Assembly: GCA_964640175.1 (NCBI GenBank)
Contig: CAZXFW010000006.1
Coordinates: 124,001 to 188,000, forward strand
DNA from: JACKDX01 sp964640175
GTDB lineage: Bacteria; Myxococcota_A; Polyangia; Polyangiales; GCA-016699535
Direction of reading: 5' to 3'
DNA: 64,000 nucleotides
In this document: piece by piece, positions 1 through 9,037 of the stretch
Layout: each line of letters begins with the position of its first letter
Position numbering within the stretch: the first letter of the stretch is position 1
Notes under the pieces: generated by a model
What the model was told of the DNA's origin: nothing
Databases searched by the model: none
The model's input: only the letters and a program-made list of their open reading frames with translations
Program-made: the position numbers and the translations under genes

Positions 1-1668
1 ATAACGATCAGCCCAACCCAGGAGCCTATTCAGCTCTTGACCGCCTCCCGAAAGCGGTTGGACAGGCACTTCCTGTGCATACACAAGGCCGCGTGTGCCA
101 TCAATGCTCATCGATGCGCCTTCCGAAAGCTCTGCCACGGTACCGTCTGCTTTACGCACACGGACTACCGCTACAGATTCATCAATCGACACCGCATTTG
201 CCCCCACGACACAAGGCTTCCCCATGCCTCGAGCCACGACCGCTGCATGCGAAGTCATCCCCCCTGTTGCAGTTAAAATGCCTTTAGCTGCCTTCATGCC
301 GCGAATATCATCAGGGCTTGTTTCATTACGCACCAACACCACGCTTAAGCCTTTGGATGCCTTCGCTTCTGCATCTTCGGGGTGAAGCACGATCTGCCCC
401 GTGGCCGCACCTGGGCTTGCCGGGAGTCCTTTTGCTATCGGATGTATTCCCTGAGTTGCCAGTAGTTCAGGTGCTTGGAGCACCGGGTGCATCAGTTGAT
501 CGAGCGACGTGGCATCCACACGTTCAACAGCTTCCATTTCGCTGATCAACGCCTCTTTCACCAAATCCGAAGCAATGCGCACTGCTGCTTGTGCCGTACG
601 CTTACCAGCGCGCGTTTGTAAAACCCAAAGCTTGCCACGTTCTACGGTAAACTCCACGTCTTGCATATCGCGTCGATGTTTCTCAAGCTCTTCTACACGT
701 TCGCATAGCGCTTGATACGTTGCAGGCATGGTAGCTTCAAGCGTGTTTTCTTGAGCACGCACAGGAGCCGCACGTTTGCTAATGGCAAACGGCGTTCGAA
801 TGCCAGCCACCACATCTTCTCCCTGTGCGTTTGGCAGATACTCTCCATACAGAATGTTTTCCCCCGTGGATGGATCGCGGCTAAACGCAACGCCTGAACC
901 ACTGTCATCACCCAAATTGCCAAACACCATGCTTTGGACATTCACTGCAGTGCCCCATGAATCCGGATAACCATTCATGCGACGATAGCTCACGGCACGA
1001 GGGTTATTCCACGACTTGAACACGGCCCCAATCGCGCCCCATAACTGAGCTTGTACGTCTTGTGGAAAGGGCTTTCCTGTATGTTCATGGATCAGCTTTT
1101 TATACTCGTCGACCAACGTAACCAACGCGTCTCCTGGCACTAGCGGATCTGCCATACGTGAATCCCCAAGCCGAGTCTTAAGCCTCAACAATGCTTCATC
1201 GAACGTGCGACGCTCAACCCCCAACACGACATCGCCATACATCGTAAGTAAGCGACGATAGGCATCCCATGCAAATCGCCGGTTTCCACTTTGTACAGCC
1301 AACGCTTCAACGGTTTCATCGTTGAGCCCTACGTTAAGGACCGTATCCATCATGCCAGGCATGGACTTACGGGAACCGGAACGCACCGACAGCAACAATG
1401 GCTGATCCGCGTGTCCAAAACGACGGCCTACATGGTGTTCCACTTTAGCCAATGCCTGCGCGACTTCGTCTTTTAATCCCGATGGGTAAGCTCCTTCATG
1501 CGCGAAGTAATGGGCACACACTTCCGTGCTCAGCGTAAAGCCAGGAGGCACAGGCATGCCTAAATTAGCCATGTATGCTAAACTTGCGCCTTTGCCGCCT
1601 AACAGCTCGGGTTGACCCGCTGGCGTGGAACCGACGCCAAAAAGGTGAACATCCCTTGTCTTTGCCAT
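1..1668 (-). CDS. ppdK: Pyruvate, phosphate dikinase (N-terminal part; runs off the window)
   Basis: Interconverts pyruvate + ATP + Pi with phosphoenolpyruvate + AMP + PPi in the cytoplasm. The reading frame is open from the ATG at 1668 to the window edge (556 codons). The N-terminus shows the ATP-grasp start (ELLGGKGASLAYMANLG) and the nucleotide-binding VRSGSRKSMPGMMDTVLN segment. The swivelling phosphohistidine motif GGMTSHAAVVARGMGKPCVVG-like sequence lies at residues ~470-490, with the catalytic His at residue ~474 and the regulatory-type Thr two residues before it. The family is about 880 residues, so roughly the C-terminal third (PEP/pyruvate barrel) is missing. The family is certain. 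It is divergent from the GAF gene that starts at 1778. Confidence 0.97.
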   Translation of the reverse strand, partial: MAKTRDVHLFGVGSTPAGQPELLGGKGASLAYMANLGMPVPPGFTLSTEVCAHYFAHEGAYPSGLKDEVAQALAKVEHHVGRRFGHADQPLLLSVRSGSRKSMPGMMDTVLNVGLNDETVEALAVQSGNRRFAWDAYRRLLTMYGDVVLGVERRTFDEALLRLKTRLGDSRMADPLVPGDALVTLVDEYKKLIHEHTGKPFPQDVQAQLWGAIGAVFKSWNNPRAVSYRRMNGYPDSWGTAVNVQSMVFGNLGDDSGSGVAFSRDPSTGENILYGEYLPNAQGEDVVAGIRTPFAISKRAAPVRAQENTLEATMPATYQALCERVEELEKHRRDMQDVEFTVERGKLWVLQTRAGKRTAQAAVRIASDLVKEALISEMEAVERVDATSLDQLMHPVLQAPELLATQGIHPIAKGLPASPGAATGQIVLHPEDAEAKASKGLSVVLVRNETSPDDIRGMKAAKGILTATGGMTSHAAVVARGMGKPCVVGANAVSIDESVAVVRVRKADGTVAELSEGASMSIDGTRGLVYAQEVPVQPLSGGGQELNRLLGWADRY

Positions 1669-1777
1669 GGTGGCTGTCTACATACTACGCAGCTACCGTA
1701 AACGGAAGAACTATCGGAAACAAAGGGTAATACTAGGGAGTGGAGAGGCTTACCCATTCGATGCTAGGATGTGCTCT

Positions 1778-3157
1778 ATGAACACGCAACGCTGGCGCTT
1801 GGTTATCTCTGTTCAGAATTCCCCAGAATCCCTGCATCAGCTCGAAGTTAATGCCGACAATTGGATCACGGCACTGCGTCTTGGCCGCGAACAACTTGGC
1901 GAACAAGGCGGGCTTCCTCCAGGAGCCACGTGTGATGTCGCACAACAAGGTAAAGTGACTATTTTTGATCCCAACGAACAGCGCACCTATCTGCTCGAGT
2001 CACTCGATTCAGCGACTGCCGCTTTGGCAGCAAACGCACCTTCATCCAAACAACCCAGCGCACCACCCCAAGCACCCACACCAAGACGTGAGACTGTCGC
2101 ATATTCCACCCCCATTGCCCCATCCACGAGAATTCCACAACACACTGTCGGCTATGTCGCCAAGCCTGCCTCTCTGACCCCTCCTCGTCAGCCATCGCGC
2201 CGGCCTGACAAAATCGTGGATCGACAACATGGATGGACCCTGTTAACTCAACGTGATGCCGATCCTACCAGTGACACCCCACTCTTGTATCGCGAACGCA
2301 GCTACGTCGTAGACTCAGGAACAGATATCAACACTGTAGAGCAACTTCTGAAAAATGCGTTTGAAATGTTGCGTGCAGGTCTGGCTACAAAAGCTCGCGG
2401 CAAGTATCTAAACCTTGCGGTGTTTGATCACCACTGGAATGAACGCCCTGAGCGGCCACCGCTTGTGACTCTGCAATGGAAAGATTGGTTAAGCGAGCCC
2501 GCTCTCTCCTTGGTAGCGCCCTCGCCTTCTACATCGATGCCCCAAACAACACCTTCCTCACCCGCACCAGAACCTTCCGTCAAAAGTCGGTCCAAACCTC
2601 CTCCAAGCCCTTTTCGTAGTGGCAGCCCTACCACCAGCGAACATGACCTACGCTTGGCAGGTGTTTTTGAAGATATGCAAGATCTGCAGCTTTTAAAAAC
2701 TCCTGCTGAGGGGCTCCACTTCGCCGCTCAAATTTTGAAAAAAAACATTCCATGCGACGCCATCGGCGCGTATCTGTATGACATCAACGCCAATAAATTT
2801 CGACTGGTAGCTGCTGAAGGAGAGCAAGCGGAACGCCACACAGGAGAAGCCATTACATCGGATACAGGGTTGTTTCAGCTCGTCAGCATCCATCAAGAAG
2901 AACCGTACGCATTCGATAACGTCACTCAAGACCCAAGGTATGTCGTTACAAGCGATGGTCTTCTTCAGCCCAATCCTCAAACCATGCTTCTTATGCCACT
3001 GACGTACGACCACATATCGCTTGGCGCACTGCAACTCGTCAACCGAAACGATGCCCCGACGTTTGATGTGCATGACAAAAACATTCTGGCGTACGTTGCA
3101 AAACAGTTAGCTCACTTCGTGCACTCCGCACGCATTCGCCTCATGAACGCACCGTAG
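1778..3157 (+). CDS. GAF-domain protein with Pro-rich linkers
   Basis: A 459-residue soluble protein of unknown specific role. The C-terminal ~150 residues form a GAF domain: a DMQDL...PAEGLHFAAQIL helix, a DAIGAYLYD strand, LVAAEGE, a central FDNVTQDPRY segment and LLMPLTYDHISLGALQLVNR. GAF domains usually bind small ligands or mediate dimerisation. The N-terminal half has a small beta-rich segment beginning MNTQRWRLVI and then long Pro/Thr-rich linkers at ~105-160 and ~265-310. The frame is open from 1667, but that start would overlap ppdK and add a basic extension, so the ATG at 1778 is preferred. The stop lies 8 bp from the convergent DsbA-like gene. No kinase or cyclase domain is attached. 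Confidence 0.8.
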   Translation: MNTQRWRLVISVQNSPESLHQLEVNADNWITALRLGREQLGEQGGLPPGATCDVAQQGKVTIFDPNEQRTYLLESLDSATAALAANAPSSKQPSAPPQAPTPRRETVAYSTPIAPSTRIPQHTVGYVAKPASLTPPRQPSRRPDKIVDRQHGWTLLTQRDADPTSDTPLLYRERSYVVDSGTDINTVEQLLKNAFEMLRAGLATKARGKYLNLAVFDHHWNERPERPPLVTLQWKDWLSEPALSLVAPSPSTSMPQTTPSSPAPEPSVKSRSKPPPSPFRSGSPTTSEHDLRLAGVFEDMQDLQLLKTPAEGLHFAAQILKKNIPCDAIGAYLYDINANKFRLVAAEGEQAERHTGEAITSDTGLFQLVSIHQEEPYAFDNVTQDPRYVVTSDGLLQPNPQTMLLMPLTYDHISLGALQLVNRNDAPTFDVHDKNILAYVAKQLAHFVHSARIRLMNAP

Positions 3158-3165
3158 ATCGCTCC

Positions 3166-4053
3166 CTAAGGAGCCAGTGTTTCGTCTAAGTATTTGGGCA
3201 GCGACCCCAACGGCTCTGCATAGTATCGACCATTGATAAAGAGCGTGGGTGTACCGCGAATCCCCAAACGCTTCGCCTCTTCCATGTCCGAGTTAACCTG
3301 TGCTTCTGTGGCTTCGGAGCGCATGTCTTTACGGAACTGATTTACATTTAATCCTATCGCTTTGGCCTGCTTTTCAAAAAAAGACATGCTCAACGCACTC
3401 TGCTCTTTAAACAAGGCGTCGTGCATCGGCCAAAATTTCCCCTGCAACCCTGCTGTCACAGAAGCCTTTGCTGCTGGAAACGCCATCTCATGCTGTGGCA
3501 ACGGAAAGTGTTTCATGACTACGCGTAACGTGTCTTTGTGGTTATTCAAAAGTCGATCCAACATAGCCGCCGCAACCGCACAGTATGGGCATTCGAAATC
3601 GCTGAATACGACAATCGTTGCCGTGGCATGTTCGCTGCCTTTCGCAGGCGCGCCTTGAAGACTTAGCTCGACGGCCGCTTTGGGATCAAAGCGTAGGCCG
3701 TGCAATACCGCAATGTCCTGATCGGCATAGCCTTCCCCGACTAGCCTTGAAGCATAACGCGCCGCATGAATACATTCATTTGAACATGCCAAAGGCGTCT
3801 CGATGCACGCAGCCACTGAAGCCTTGGTTCCGCACGGTGCCTGAAGCTCTCGAAGCAATGTTTGCCAACGTCGCGTATCATCTGCGGAAAGCGTAGAGGT
3901 ATCCACTCCAGGCACAACCACCGGAACCTGCGCTTGCTCCTTAGGTTCAGACTCAGAAGGGCGCTTGGTGTTTGTGACCGCACTGGGAGCTGCTGAAGAG
4001 CCTCCACAGCTGATCAATGTGACGCAACCCCACACAAACAAAATGGATCTCAT
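3166..4053 (-). CDS. DsbA/thioredoxin-like lipoprotein
   Basis: Predicted exported thiol oxidoreductase of the DsbA / thioredoxin_4 type. The N-terminus has a lipoprotein signal with the lipobox Cys at residue 16 (TLISC). A CPYC active site sits at residues 155-158 in FSDFECPYC, and the cis-Pro loop is RGTPTLFING near the C-terminus. Four extra cysteines at ~74-95, before the thioredoxin fold, could form structural disulfides. DsbA-type proteins oxidise or isomerise cysteines of exported proteins; here that could include the cytochromes and Cys-rich lipoproteins nearby. The length (295 aa) is typical for lipoproteins of this family with an N-terminal extension. Substrate is unknown. Confidence 0.88.
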   Translation of the reverse strand: MRSILFVWGCVTLISCGGSSAAPSAVTNTKRPSESEPKEQAQVPVVVPGVDTSTLSADDTRRWQTLLRELQAPCGTKASVAACIETPLACSNECIHAARYASRLVGEGYADQDIAVLHGLRFDPKAAVELSLQGAPAKGSEHATATIVVFSDFECPYCAVAAAMLDRLLNNHKDTLRVVMKHFPLPQHEMAFPAAKASVTAGLQGKFWPMHDALFKEQSALSMSFFEKQAKAIGLNVNQFRKDMRSEATEAQVNSDMEEAKRLGIRGTPTLFINGRYYAEPLGSLPKYLDETLAP

Positions 4054-4132
4054 GGTGGCGTAGAACCATATCGTCCTTGTTTAAGCAAGTTAGCCTTGGA
4101 GAGTGACTGCGTATGCTTGGAAAACACTCACC

Positions 4133-4954
4133 TTAATCTGTTGGCGCTCCTGCGACGATCCACGCCTGGATGCTTGCTTGTTCCGCCTCGCTAACGGGCA
4201 TATGCCCTGCGCTAGGCGGCGGCATCGGTTCACCGAGAATGTGGCTGTCTCCCACCACTTTGTACATCAGGTAACTACGTGAAGGCTGGCCTTGACCAGC
4301 CACCACATCCACAATGCGTAGATCCGATAATCGACTCAATCCAGCACTGCCTTCGGGCCCTACGGTCGACCGATAATATTGATGGGACATGACGCCCACC
4401 GCCGTCTCCCGCACACGCTCTTTCGACGATAAATCTAACCCCAATGGCGACTGGCTGTTTTGGTGACATCCAGACAGGGCACAGTGAGTTAAAAAAATAG
4501 GCTCCACATCCGCCCATGTCACACGAGGGACGGGTTCAGGAGGCACAGGCTCTTCCTCTCCTGTACGAAACACCACCTCGATTGGCGTTGGCATATGCCC
4601 TGTATCAAGATCCCATAGGTTTGCGATCTGCCAGCGATATAACACGTTTGGCGCCAACACTTGCCCATTGGCAACCTGCGCTCGCACTTGAGGCGCCAAC
4701 AATCCGAGTTGGATAGCCAGAACAACCGCGGTTTCACCTGACTGCAGCTGGATGTTGCCGCCATGCACGGTCGCGGGCAGAAGGGATCGATCAAACGTTG
4801 CCCGAAGCTCCGGCAACCGACTCACTCCTCCTTGTCCGTAAGTCGGCTCTAGGCCTATTAACTCCGGACCTGTGGAAACGTAGAGAGGGTCTGGGCTCCC
4901 CTGATCACACGCCACAGCAAGACTAAAAAGCAGCCACCACCGGCTAGGACTCAC
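4133..4954 (-). CDS. Lipoprotein with Ig-like region and CX4CH motif
   Basis: A 273-residue lipoprotein; the signal ends at AVAC (lipobox). Residues ~30-120 look like a bacterial Ig-like domain of the Big_5/SbsA type (LEPTYGQGGVSRLPELRATF, then FRTGEEE at its end). The C-terminal ~130 residues resemble the cytochrome-like domain of planctomycete/myxobacterial surface proteins (HCALSGCHQ, MPPPSAGHMP, IQAWIVAGAP). The Cys-His motif is CX4CH, not CXXCH, so covalent haem is doubtful. The start is GTG at 4954, overlapping the end of the upstream small gene by 11 bp, which suggests co-translation. Function unknown. Confidence 0.78.
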   Translation of the reverse strand: MSPSRWWLLFSLAVACDQGSPDPLYVSTGPELIGLEPTYGQGGVSRLPELRATFDRSLLPATVHGGNIQLQSGETAVVLAIQLGLLAPQVRAQVANGQVLAPNVLYRWQIANLWDLDTGHMPTPIEVVFRTGEEEPVPPEPVPRVTWADVEPIFLTHCALSGCHQNSQSPLGLDLSSKERVRETAVGVMSHQYYRSTVGPEGSAGLSRLSDLRIVDVVAGQGQPSRSYLMYKVVGDSHILGEPMPPPSAGHMPVSEAEQASIQAWIVAGAPTD

Positions 4955-5198
4955 TGTACATATTCAGCTGCTCCCGAATTACATCTTCAGAAATTCCCTT
5001 GGGAATGTAATCTTTCAAGCAGTCTGCAATTGTAACCAGAAAATCTTCAAGGCCTTTATCTTCAATCAACTTTGACAGAAGTGCCCGAGACTCGCGGCTG
5101 TCTTCGTCTCGCAAAAATTGGCGAACTTTTTCCATGGTAATGTCGCCCTGGAAATCAATGTAGGCATGAGCAATCAGATAGCGGACCAGTTCGTTCAC
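4944..5198 (-). CDS. Small conserved-looking acidic protein
   Basis: An 84-residue protein without signal peptide or membrane segment. It starts with GTG at 5198 behind a good ribosome binding site (GGAGG, 4 nt upstream). It is rich in charged residues and predicted helical (EKVRQFLRDEDSRESRALLSKLIEDKG). I do not recognise a family. Its 3' end overlaps the start of the CX4CH lipoprotein by 11 bp, so the two are probably co-transcribed. Confidence 0.7.
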   Translation of the reverse strand: MNELVRYLIAHAYIDFQGDITMEKVRQFLRDEDSRESRALLSKLIEDKGLEDFLVTIADCLKDYIPKGISEDVIREQLNMYSES

Positions 5199-5321
5199 AA
5201 ATCCTCCGAGGCGCTACTTCTATAGAAAAATCTCGTAAAGATCCACTCACAACTGCCATAGCCTTCATAAATCTCTCGCAGGATAGCTTCCGTTCGGCTT
5301 TAACAGCTCATATTCCCTACT

Positions 5322-6539
5322 TTAAGGACATAGGCTGGTGACATCCAGGTGGCAGGTACGGCATGCCCTGTCGTTGGCACGCAACGATTCTCGGCACTTG
5401 GCGGCAAAGCCAGGCGGATGTGGCGAGATTCCAGCCCCAATGCCCATGCCCCCGTGACAACTCACACAATCCCGCTCGGCATGACAGCTTATACAAGTAC
5501 TTAATGAACGGCGGGCTTCCACCGCATGCAACGATGGCCCACTCACCCACTGCTCCGGCGGAGGATGAAACCTCCCCGCACCTCGTGATTCAGGTGCTGA
5601 AAGTGGTGAAATACCAATGCGTGCATGGCACTCCGCACAAAAAGACTGCGTCACGTGACAGCTTGTACAGCGTTGTCCTTCCCGACGAGAAAGCTGAGCA
5701 TGCGTACTTAAGAAGTCGTTGGGATGAATGCTTAAAGGACGCACACGGCTGTCATGACAATCCAGACAGTCCTTCTCGGTGTGGCAACTCTCACATAACG
5801 CGCCTTGGTCTGCACCCACCCAACGGTGCCTGACAATGAAGTCCTGATCATGGTGCATGCCAAACAGCCATCGAGGTGGATTGAGCCAGCCCTCTGGATA
5901 CTGCGTACGCAATCGACCATCCGGCAAGGTCAGATGACACGTTGAGCAACGCGAAGGCGCGTTCAACTTCTTAACCTTTTTAGAAATTCTATCTTGCTTA
6001 ACACTTCCATGACATTCAAAACATTGACGCATGGTAGGCAAATGCTCGCGTGTGCCCTGTGCTGATTCGTTAACACCTTGATGACACGTCAGGCAGCGCA
6101 TGCCTTGCTTGACATGACGGGCATGCGAAAACCGCAACCGTGGCGTGGGAATTACCGAGGCCGGAACCCACCGCGGCGTATCGGGATTGGAGCCGTAACC
6201 CATATGGCAAAATCCACAATTTTTATCTTGATCCGACGCTGTGACCTGACCTGGTATGCTCCGTGTTTGGGCGTTATGACATGATATGCACGCCGTTTCT
6301 TTGGGGATCAGCACGTCACGGGCCTGACGGCTTGTCCCTGCATTGGTGTGGCATTGCACGCATTTCAAAGCGCGATGCGCCGGATGCGCGTGATTCATGC
6401 GTAGCGCGATGCTCTGCGCTGGATAAATAATCGGCGAGCGCCGTGCTACGTATTTACCTCGTAACGCTGCCGCTTGGTGGAATGCTCCGCCTGCCATAGC
6501 CGCCAACAACACCGGCAGTACCCACCACTTCGCGTTCAT
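5322..6539 (-). CDS. Exported 13-haem c-type cytochrome
   Basis: A 405-residue multihaem cytochrome with 13 CXXCH motifs (CVQCH, CISCH, CGFCH, CLTCH, CFECH, CSTCH, CESCH, CLDCH, CTSCH, CAECH, CISCH, CVSCH, CRTCH), about one haem per 31 residues. The hydrophobic N-terminus (WWVLPVLLAAMAGGAF) is a signal peptide or anchor. An ATG lies 6 bp further upstream, but the ATG at 6539 overlaps the upstream stop as ATGA and sits at proper distance from AGAGG, so it is preferred. It follows directly on a beta-barrel gene, an arrangement known from porin-cytochrome electron conduits. It likely carries electrons across the periplasm or outer membrane; donor and acceptor are unknown. Confidence 0.92.
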   Translation of the reverse strand: MNAKWWVLPVLLAAMAGGAFHQAAALRGKYVARRSPIIYPAQSIALRMNHAHPAHRALKCVQCHTNAGTSRQARDVLIPKETACISCHNAQTRSIPGQVTASDQDKNCGFCHMGYGSNPDTPRWVPASVIPTPRLRFSHARHVKQGMRCLTCHQGVNESAQGTREHLPTMRQCFECHGSVKQDRISKKVKKLNAPSRCSTCHLTLPDGRLRTQYPEGWLNPPRWLFGMHHDQDFIVRHRWVGADQGALCESCHTEKDCLDCHDSRVRPLSIHPNDFLSTHAQLSRREGQRCTSCHVTQSFCAECHARIGISPLSAPESRGAGRFHPPPEQWVSGPSLHAVEARRSLSTCISCHAERDCVSCHGGMGIGAGISPHPPGFAAKCRESLRANDRACRTCHLDVTSLCP

Positions 6540-7933
6540 CGCCATGCCTCTATATTAAGCATGGCCAATGCACGCCAACGGTGCCCTGCCACATGGTTGG
6601 CTGCATGTGACAGCTCCATCACGACAGAGCTCTGAGGCGTAATCTGCAATCGTCCTCCCATCATCTCAGATACAGACACGCCTTCAAGCACATCTTGATA
6701 AGGATCATCGAAATACCACACTGAACCTCGCCCATACATCGAAAATCGCGATGTCAGAGGATACGCCGCATACAAGAGCCCCCCTGACACGGGCCCAAGG
6801 TCACCATCCCACGCAAAACCATTCACATCCACGCGAAGCGCACCCAACATCATCTGACTGCCCGCTTCCACACCAAGATCGCGATCGGTGCTCTCGTCCA
6901 GATGTGCCTGTCGGCCACGCAACGCCATGGAAAGACGTAAGGCACGACTGATTTGACGGTAGCCGCCAAGCCGTGCCTCCTCGATGGGCGCAGTTTCGAA
7001 ATAAGCCCAAATGCTTCCTCTATCAAAACGCGGCACCCGCCGTTCTACCGAAGCATCCAGTCCCCATCCTTCAAGATCCAAGTTTGCACCTGCATTTCCG
7101 CGAAAAAACGTGCCATCCACCAAGTCCCAACCGCCCGTCGCCGAAAGCCGTAGTATGTCCAAAGGCTGAGAGCTCATCGACACGCCGAGCTGACGCGCAA
7201 CGGTCCCAGTCGACTCCCAAAGCTCCTGCATCACAAGTCGAGCTTTGATCAATCTTGGCTCGCCCATCTCCAGCGCCGTCCCTGCCATCCAAGTGGTTGT
7301 GGTCGTATCAACGTACGGCACCAATGTGGGATCCACATCGTCCAGATCACGCCGAGGACGCCCCTCCATGGCAAATGCCTCGGTCCCAAGCACACTGTTC
7401 CCACGCACCATGGCTCCTGCGTATCCTTCCAGAGCTACCCAGCTCGCCGCAGCCATGCGCACGTGTGCCCCATCTAAACGACGAATTTCGAGCGCATCCC
7501 ATAGCGTCTGTCGCCCGATACGCAAACGAAGCCCCTGCACAACGCCTGAGACTTCTGCATACGCGGTAGGCGCATCCATCATCGATGTGCTCAGCAGCGG
7601 TTGGTACACTCCCGGATCGGAGGCGTCTGTAGCTGCCATACACAAATCCAATCCCACCAAACAGGACTCACCAAAATCATACTCAAGGCGCAGCTGAACC
7701 ACGGTGCTCACCGATGCACCTTCAGACAGGTCATCCGACAAAGGTTGAACCATCTTGAATGCCACGTTCTGCATCAACCGGCTGCGCGTGATAAAAGCGC
7801 CGGCACGAGGAGAGCGCACCTCGTACGCCTGAAATGCTGTGTCCGAGTCCAGATGAACATCAAAGGCATGTACGCTTCTGCCCAATCCGACTTGGCATAG
7901 CATGGCCAAAGCGAAAATTAGGCTCCTATTGCG
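6536..7933 (-). CDS. Outer-membrane beta-barrel protein (putative porin of a porin-cytochrome pair)
   Basis: A 465-residue protein with a signal peptide (MRNRSLIFALAMLCQVGLG, cleavage near VHA-FD). The rest alternates short amphipathic strands and turns, as in outer-membrane barrels (LRLRIGRQTLWDALEIRRLDG, RLSMALRGRQAH, GRLQITPQSSVVMELSHA), and ends in aromatic/basic residues. I do not recognise a named family. A GTG start 39 bp upstream is possible but would spoil the signal peptide. It overlaps the 13-haem cytochrome by 4 bp, so the two are translationally coupled. By analogy with MtrB- and OmbB-type systems it may house the cytochrome; that role is inferred from context only. Confidence 0.8.
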   Translation of the reverse strand, partial: RNRSLIFALAMLCQVGLGRSVHAFDVHLDSDTAFQAYEVRSPRAGAFITRSRLMQNVAFKMVQPLSDDLSEGASVSTVVQLRLEYDFGESCLVGLDLCMAATDASDPGVYQPLLSTSMMDAPTAYAEVSGVVQGLRLRIGRQTLWDALEIRRLDGAHVRMAAASWVALEGYAGAMVRGNSVLGTEAFAMEGRPRRDLDDVDPTLVPYVDTTTTTWMAGTALEMGEPRLIKARLVMQELWESTGTVARQLGVSMSSQPLDILRLSATGGWDLVDGTFFRGNAGANLDLEGWGLDASVERRVPRFDRGSIWAYFETAPIEEARLGGYRQISRALRLSMALRGRQAHLDESTDRDLGVEAGSQMMLGALRVDVNGFAWDGDLGPVSGGLLYAAYPLTSRFSMYGRGSVWYFDDPYQDVLEGVSVSEMMGGRLQITPQSSVVMELSHAANHVAGHRWRALAMLNIEAWR

Positions 7934-8008
7934 CATGATCTTGACTGTAATCGTGTCTTGCCAAAGGGACACCTTTTCTGAAATGCTACCTGAGAATCGA
8001 GGAATATT

Positions 8009-8458
8009 ATGATAGAAATTACACGTATCTTAGCCCCTGTAGACTTCTCTCCCGCATCGGATCACGCCTTTGCCTACGCGATCGAGCTCGCCGCCAAACT
8101 CAACGCCGAAGTACACGCGGTGCACGTCTATCAGCTCCCAGTGTACACATTCACCGAAGGTGCCGTGACCGCAGGCCCCGAAGTCGTCACCAAAATCGTC
8201 GATGCGTCCAACGAAGCGATTAAGAAACTCATCGACAAACACCAACGTTCCGGCGTGACCATGCACGGCCATGTCCTGGAAGGCATGCCCCACGAAGCCA
8301 TCCTTGAGCTTGCTCAAACAAAAGGCGTTCAATTGATCGTCATGGGTACCCATGGACGCAATGGCTTAACGCGGTTTTTGCTTGGAAGCGTCGCCGAACG
8401 CGTCGTCCGCACTTCCAGCGTGCCCGTGCTCAGCATTCGCAGTCCTGAAACAAAATAA
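8009..8458 (+). CDS. Universal stress protein UspA family
   Basis: A 149-residue single-domain Usp. It starts with ITRILAPVDFSPASDHAFAYA, and the ATP-binding-type C-terminal signature is present as VMGTHGRNGLTRFLLGSVAERVVRTSSVPVL, matching G-2x-G-9x-G(S/T). This predicts an ATP-binding Usp. The ATG is preceded by GAGG at a suitable distance (GAGGAATATT). It is divergent from the barrel-cytochrome operon across a ~75-bp intergenic space. Usp proteins accumulate under stress and stasis; the specific role is unknown. Confidence 0.93.
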   Translation: MIEITRILAPVDFSPASDHAFAYAIELAAKLNAEVHAVHVYQLPVYTFTEGAVTAGPEVVTKIVDASNEAIKKLIDKHQRSGVTMHGHVLEGMPHEAILELAQTKGVQLIVMGTHGRNGLTRFLLGSVAERVVRTSSVPVLSIRSPETK

Positions 8459-8520
8459 CAACCAGGGGCTCATCCTCTCATCTCCCCACATGCGGTTACG
8501 GACTGGACACACGCCGTCTG

Positions 8521-8668
8521 GGTCCATAGAAGAATGCGGTCTCGTTTTGCCATAATCAACGCCCCATGCTTGGCTGCACGCTTGGGCGTCGGCTAAGTTT
8601 TCTAAGCAGTTAGCATTCAGACGTTCGTCCCGCAGCTTGCCGTTAAAGCTTTCAATCTAATCGTTGTC
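8521..8668 (-). pseudogene. IS3-family transposase (OrfB) C-terminal remnant
   Basis: Translating the minus strand gives IESFNGKLRDERLNANC, then an LADAQA and Y-x-K-TRPHSS segment, the typical end of an IS3-family integrase (DDE) domain. An in-frame TAG immediately precedes IESFNG at 8657-8659, and no start or N-terminal portion is present. It is therefore a decayed fragment. Confidence 0.85.
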
Positions 8669-8837
8669 AGTCAACCGCAAAGCTTTCTTTGCTGTTGCAA
8701 TTGATCAAAGACAGCATACAAAGTTTGCGCCGTCGCTCAGCGCATCACTAAATTTCGATTTTTGCCGTCTCTACTCCCTATCCCTATATGAGAAAACTCT
8801 CACTATCCTCTGTCCGCTTTTTCGGGAGCTGGTCACC

Positions 8838-9008
8838 TATGCGCCGGGGGCTACCGGCAACTTAGCAACCGAGGATTTGGTTTACATGCTGCGTGGCATG
8901 AGCATTGAGATAGGCATCGACTTGCCACGTCTTTGGGAAGCCGGCCAAGTGGCTGCGAAGCGGTTGTCGGAAGAAACCTGCCTGGCAAGGTTCACCAGGC
9001 AGGCCTAA
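8838..9008 (+). pseudogene. C-terminal fragment of hydroxymethylglutaryl-CoA lyase
   Basis: The last ~57 codons of an open frame ending at 9008 read YAPGATGNLATEDLVYMLRG, followed by IEIGIDLPRLWEAG. This is the conserved C-terminal region of HMG-CoA lyase (the family pattern is CPYAPGATGNVATEDVVYML...). Upstream, in the same frame, there is no lyase sequence, only junk reaching back to the IS3 remnant. The gene was presumably destroyed by IS-mediated deletion. 8670-8837 holds nothing else I recognise. Confidence 0.8.
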
Positions 9009-9037
9009 GGTCCTTGCGCCGCTGAGTGCAACAGGGT

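Noticed and set aside
37..1476. Several short plus-strand frames
   Set aside because: All lie opposite the intact ppdK frame.
2693..3073. 126-codon minus-strand frame
   Set aside because: Antisense to the GAF domain, which is convincing.
3161..3174. GCTCC/GGAGC hairpin spanning the convergent stops
   Set aside because: Short stem, lies over both gene ends and lacks a T-run.
5363..5833. 156-codon plus-strand frame
   Set aside because: Antisense to the 13-haem cytochrome; the Cys-His richness is a mirror of the CXXCH codons.
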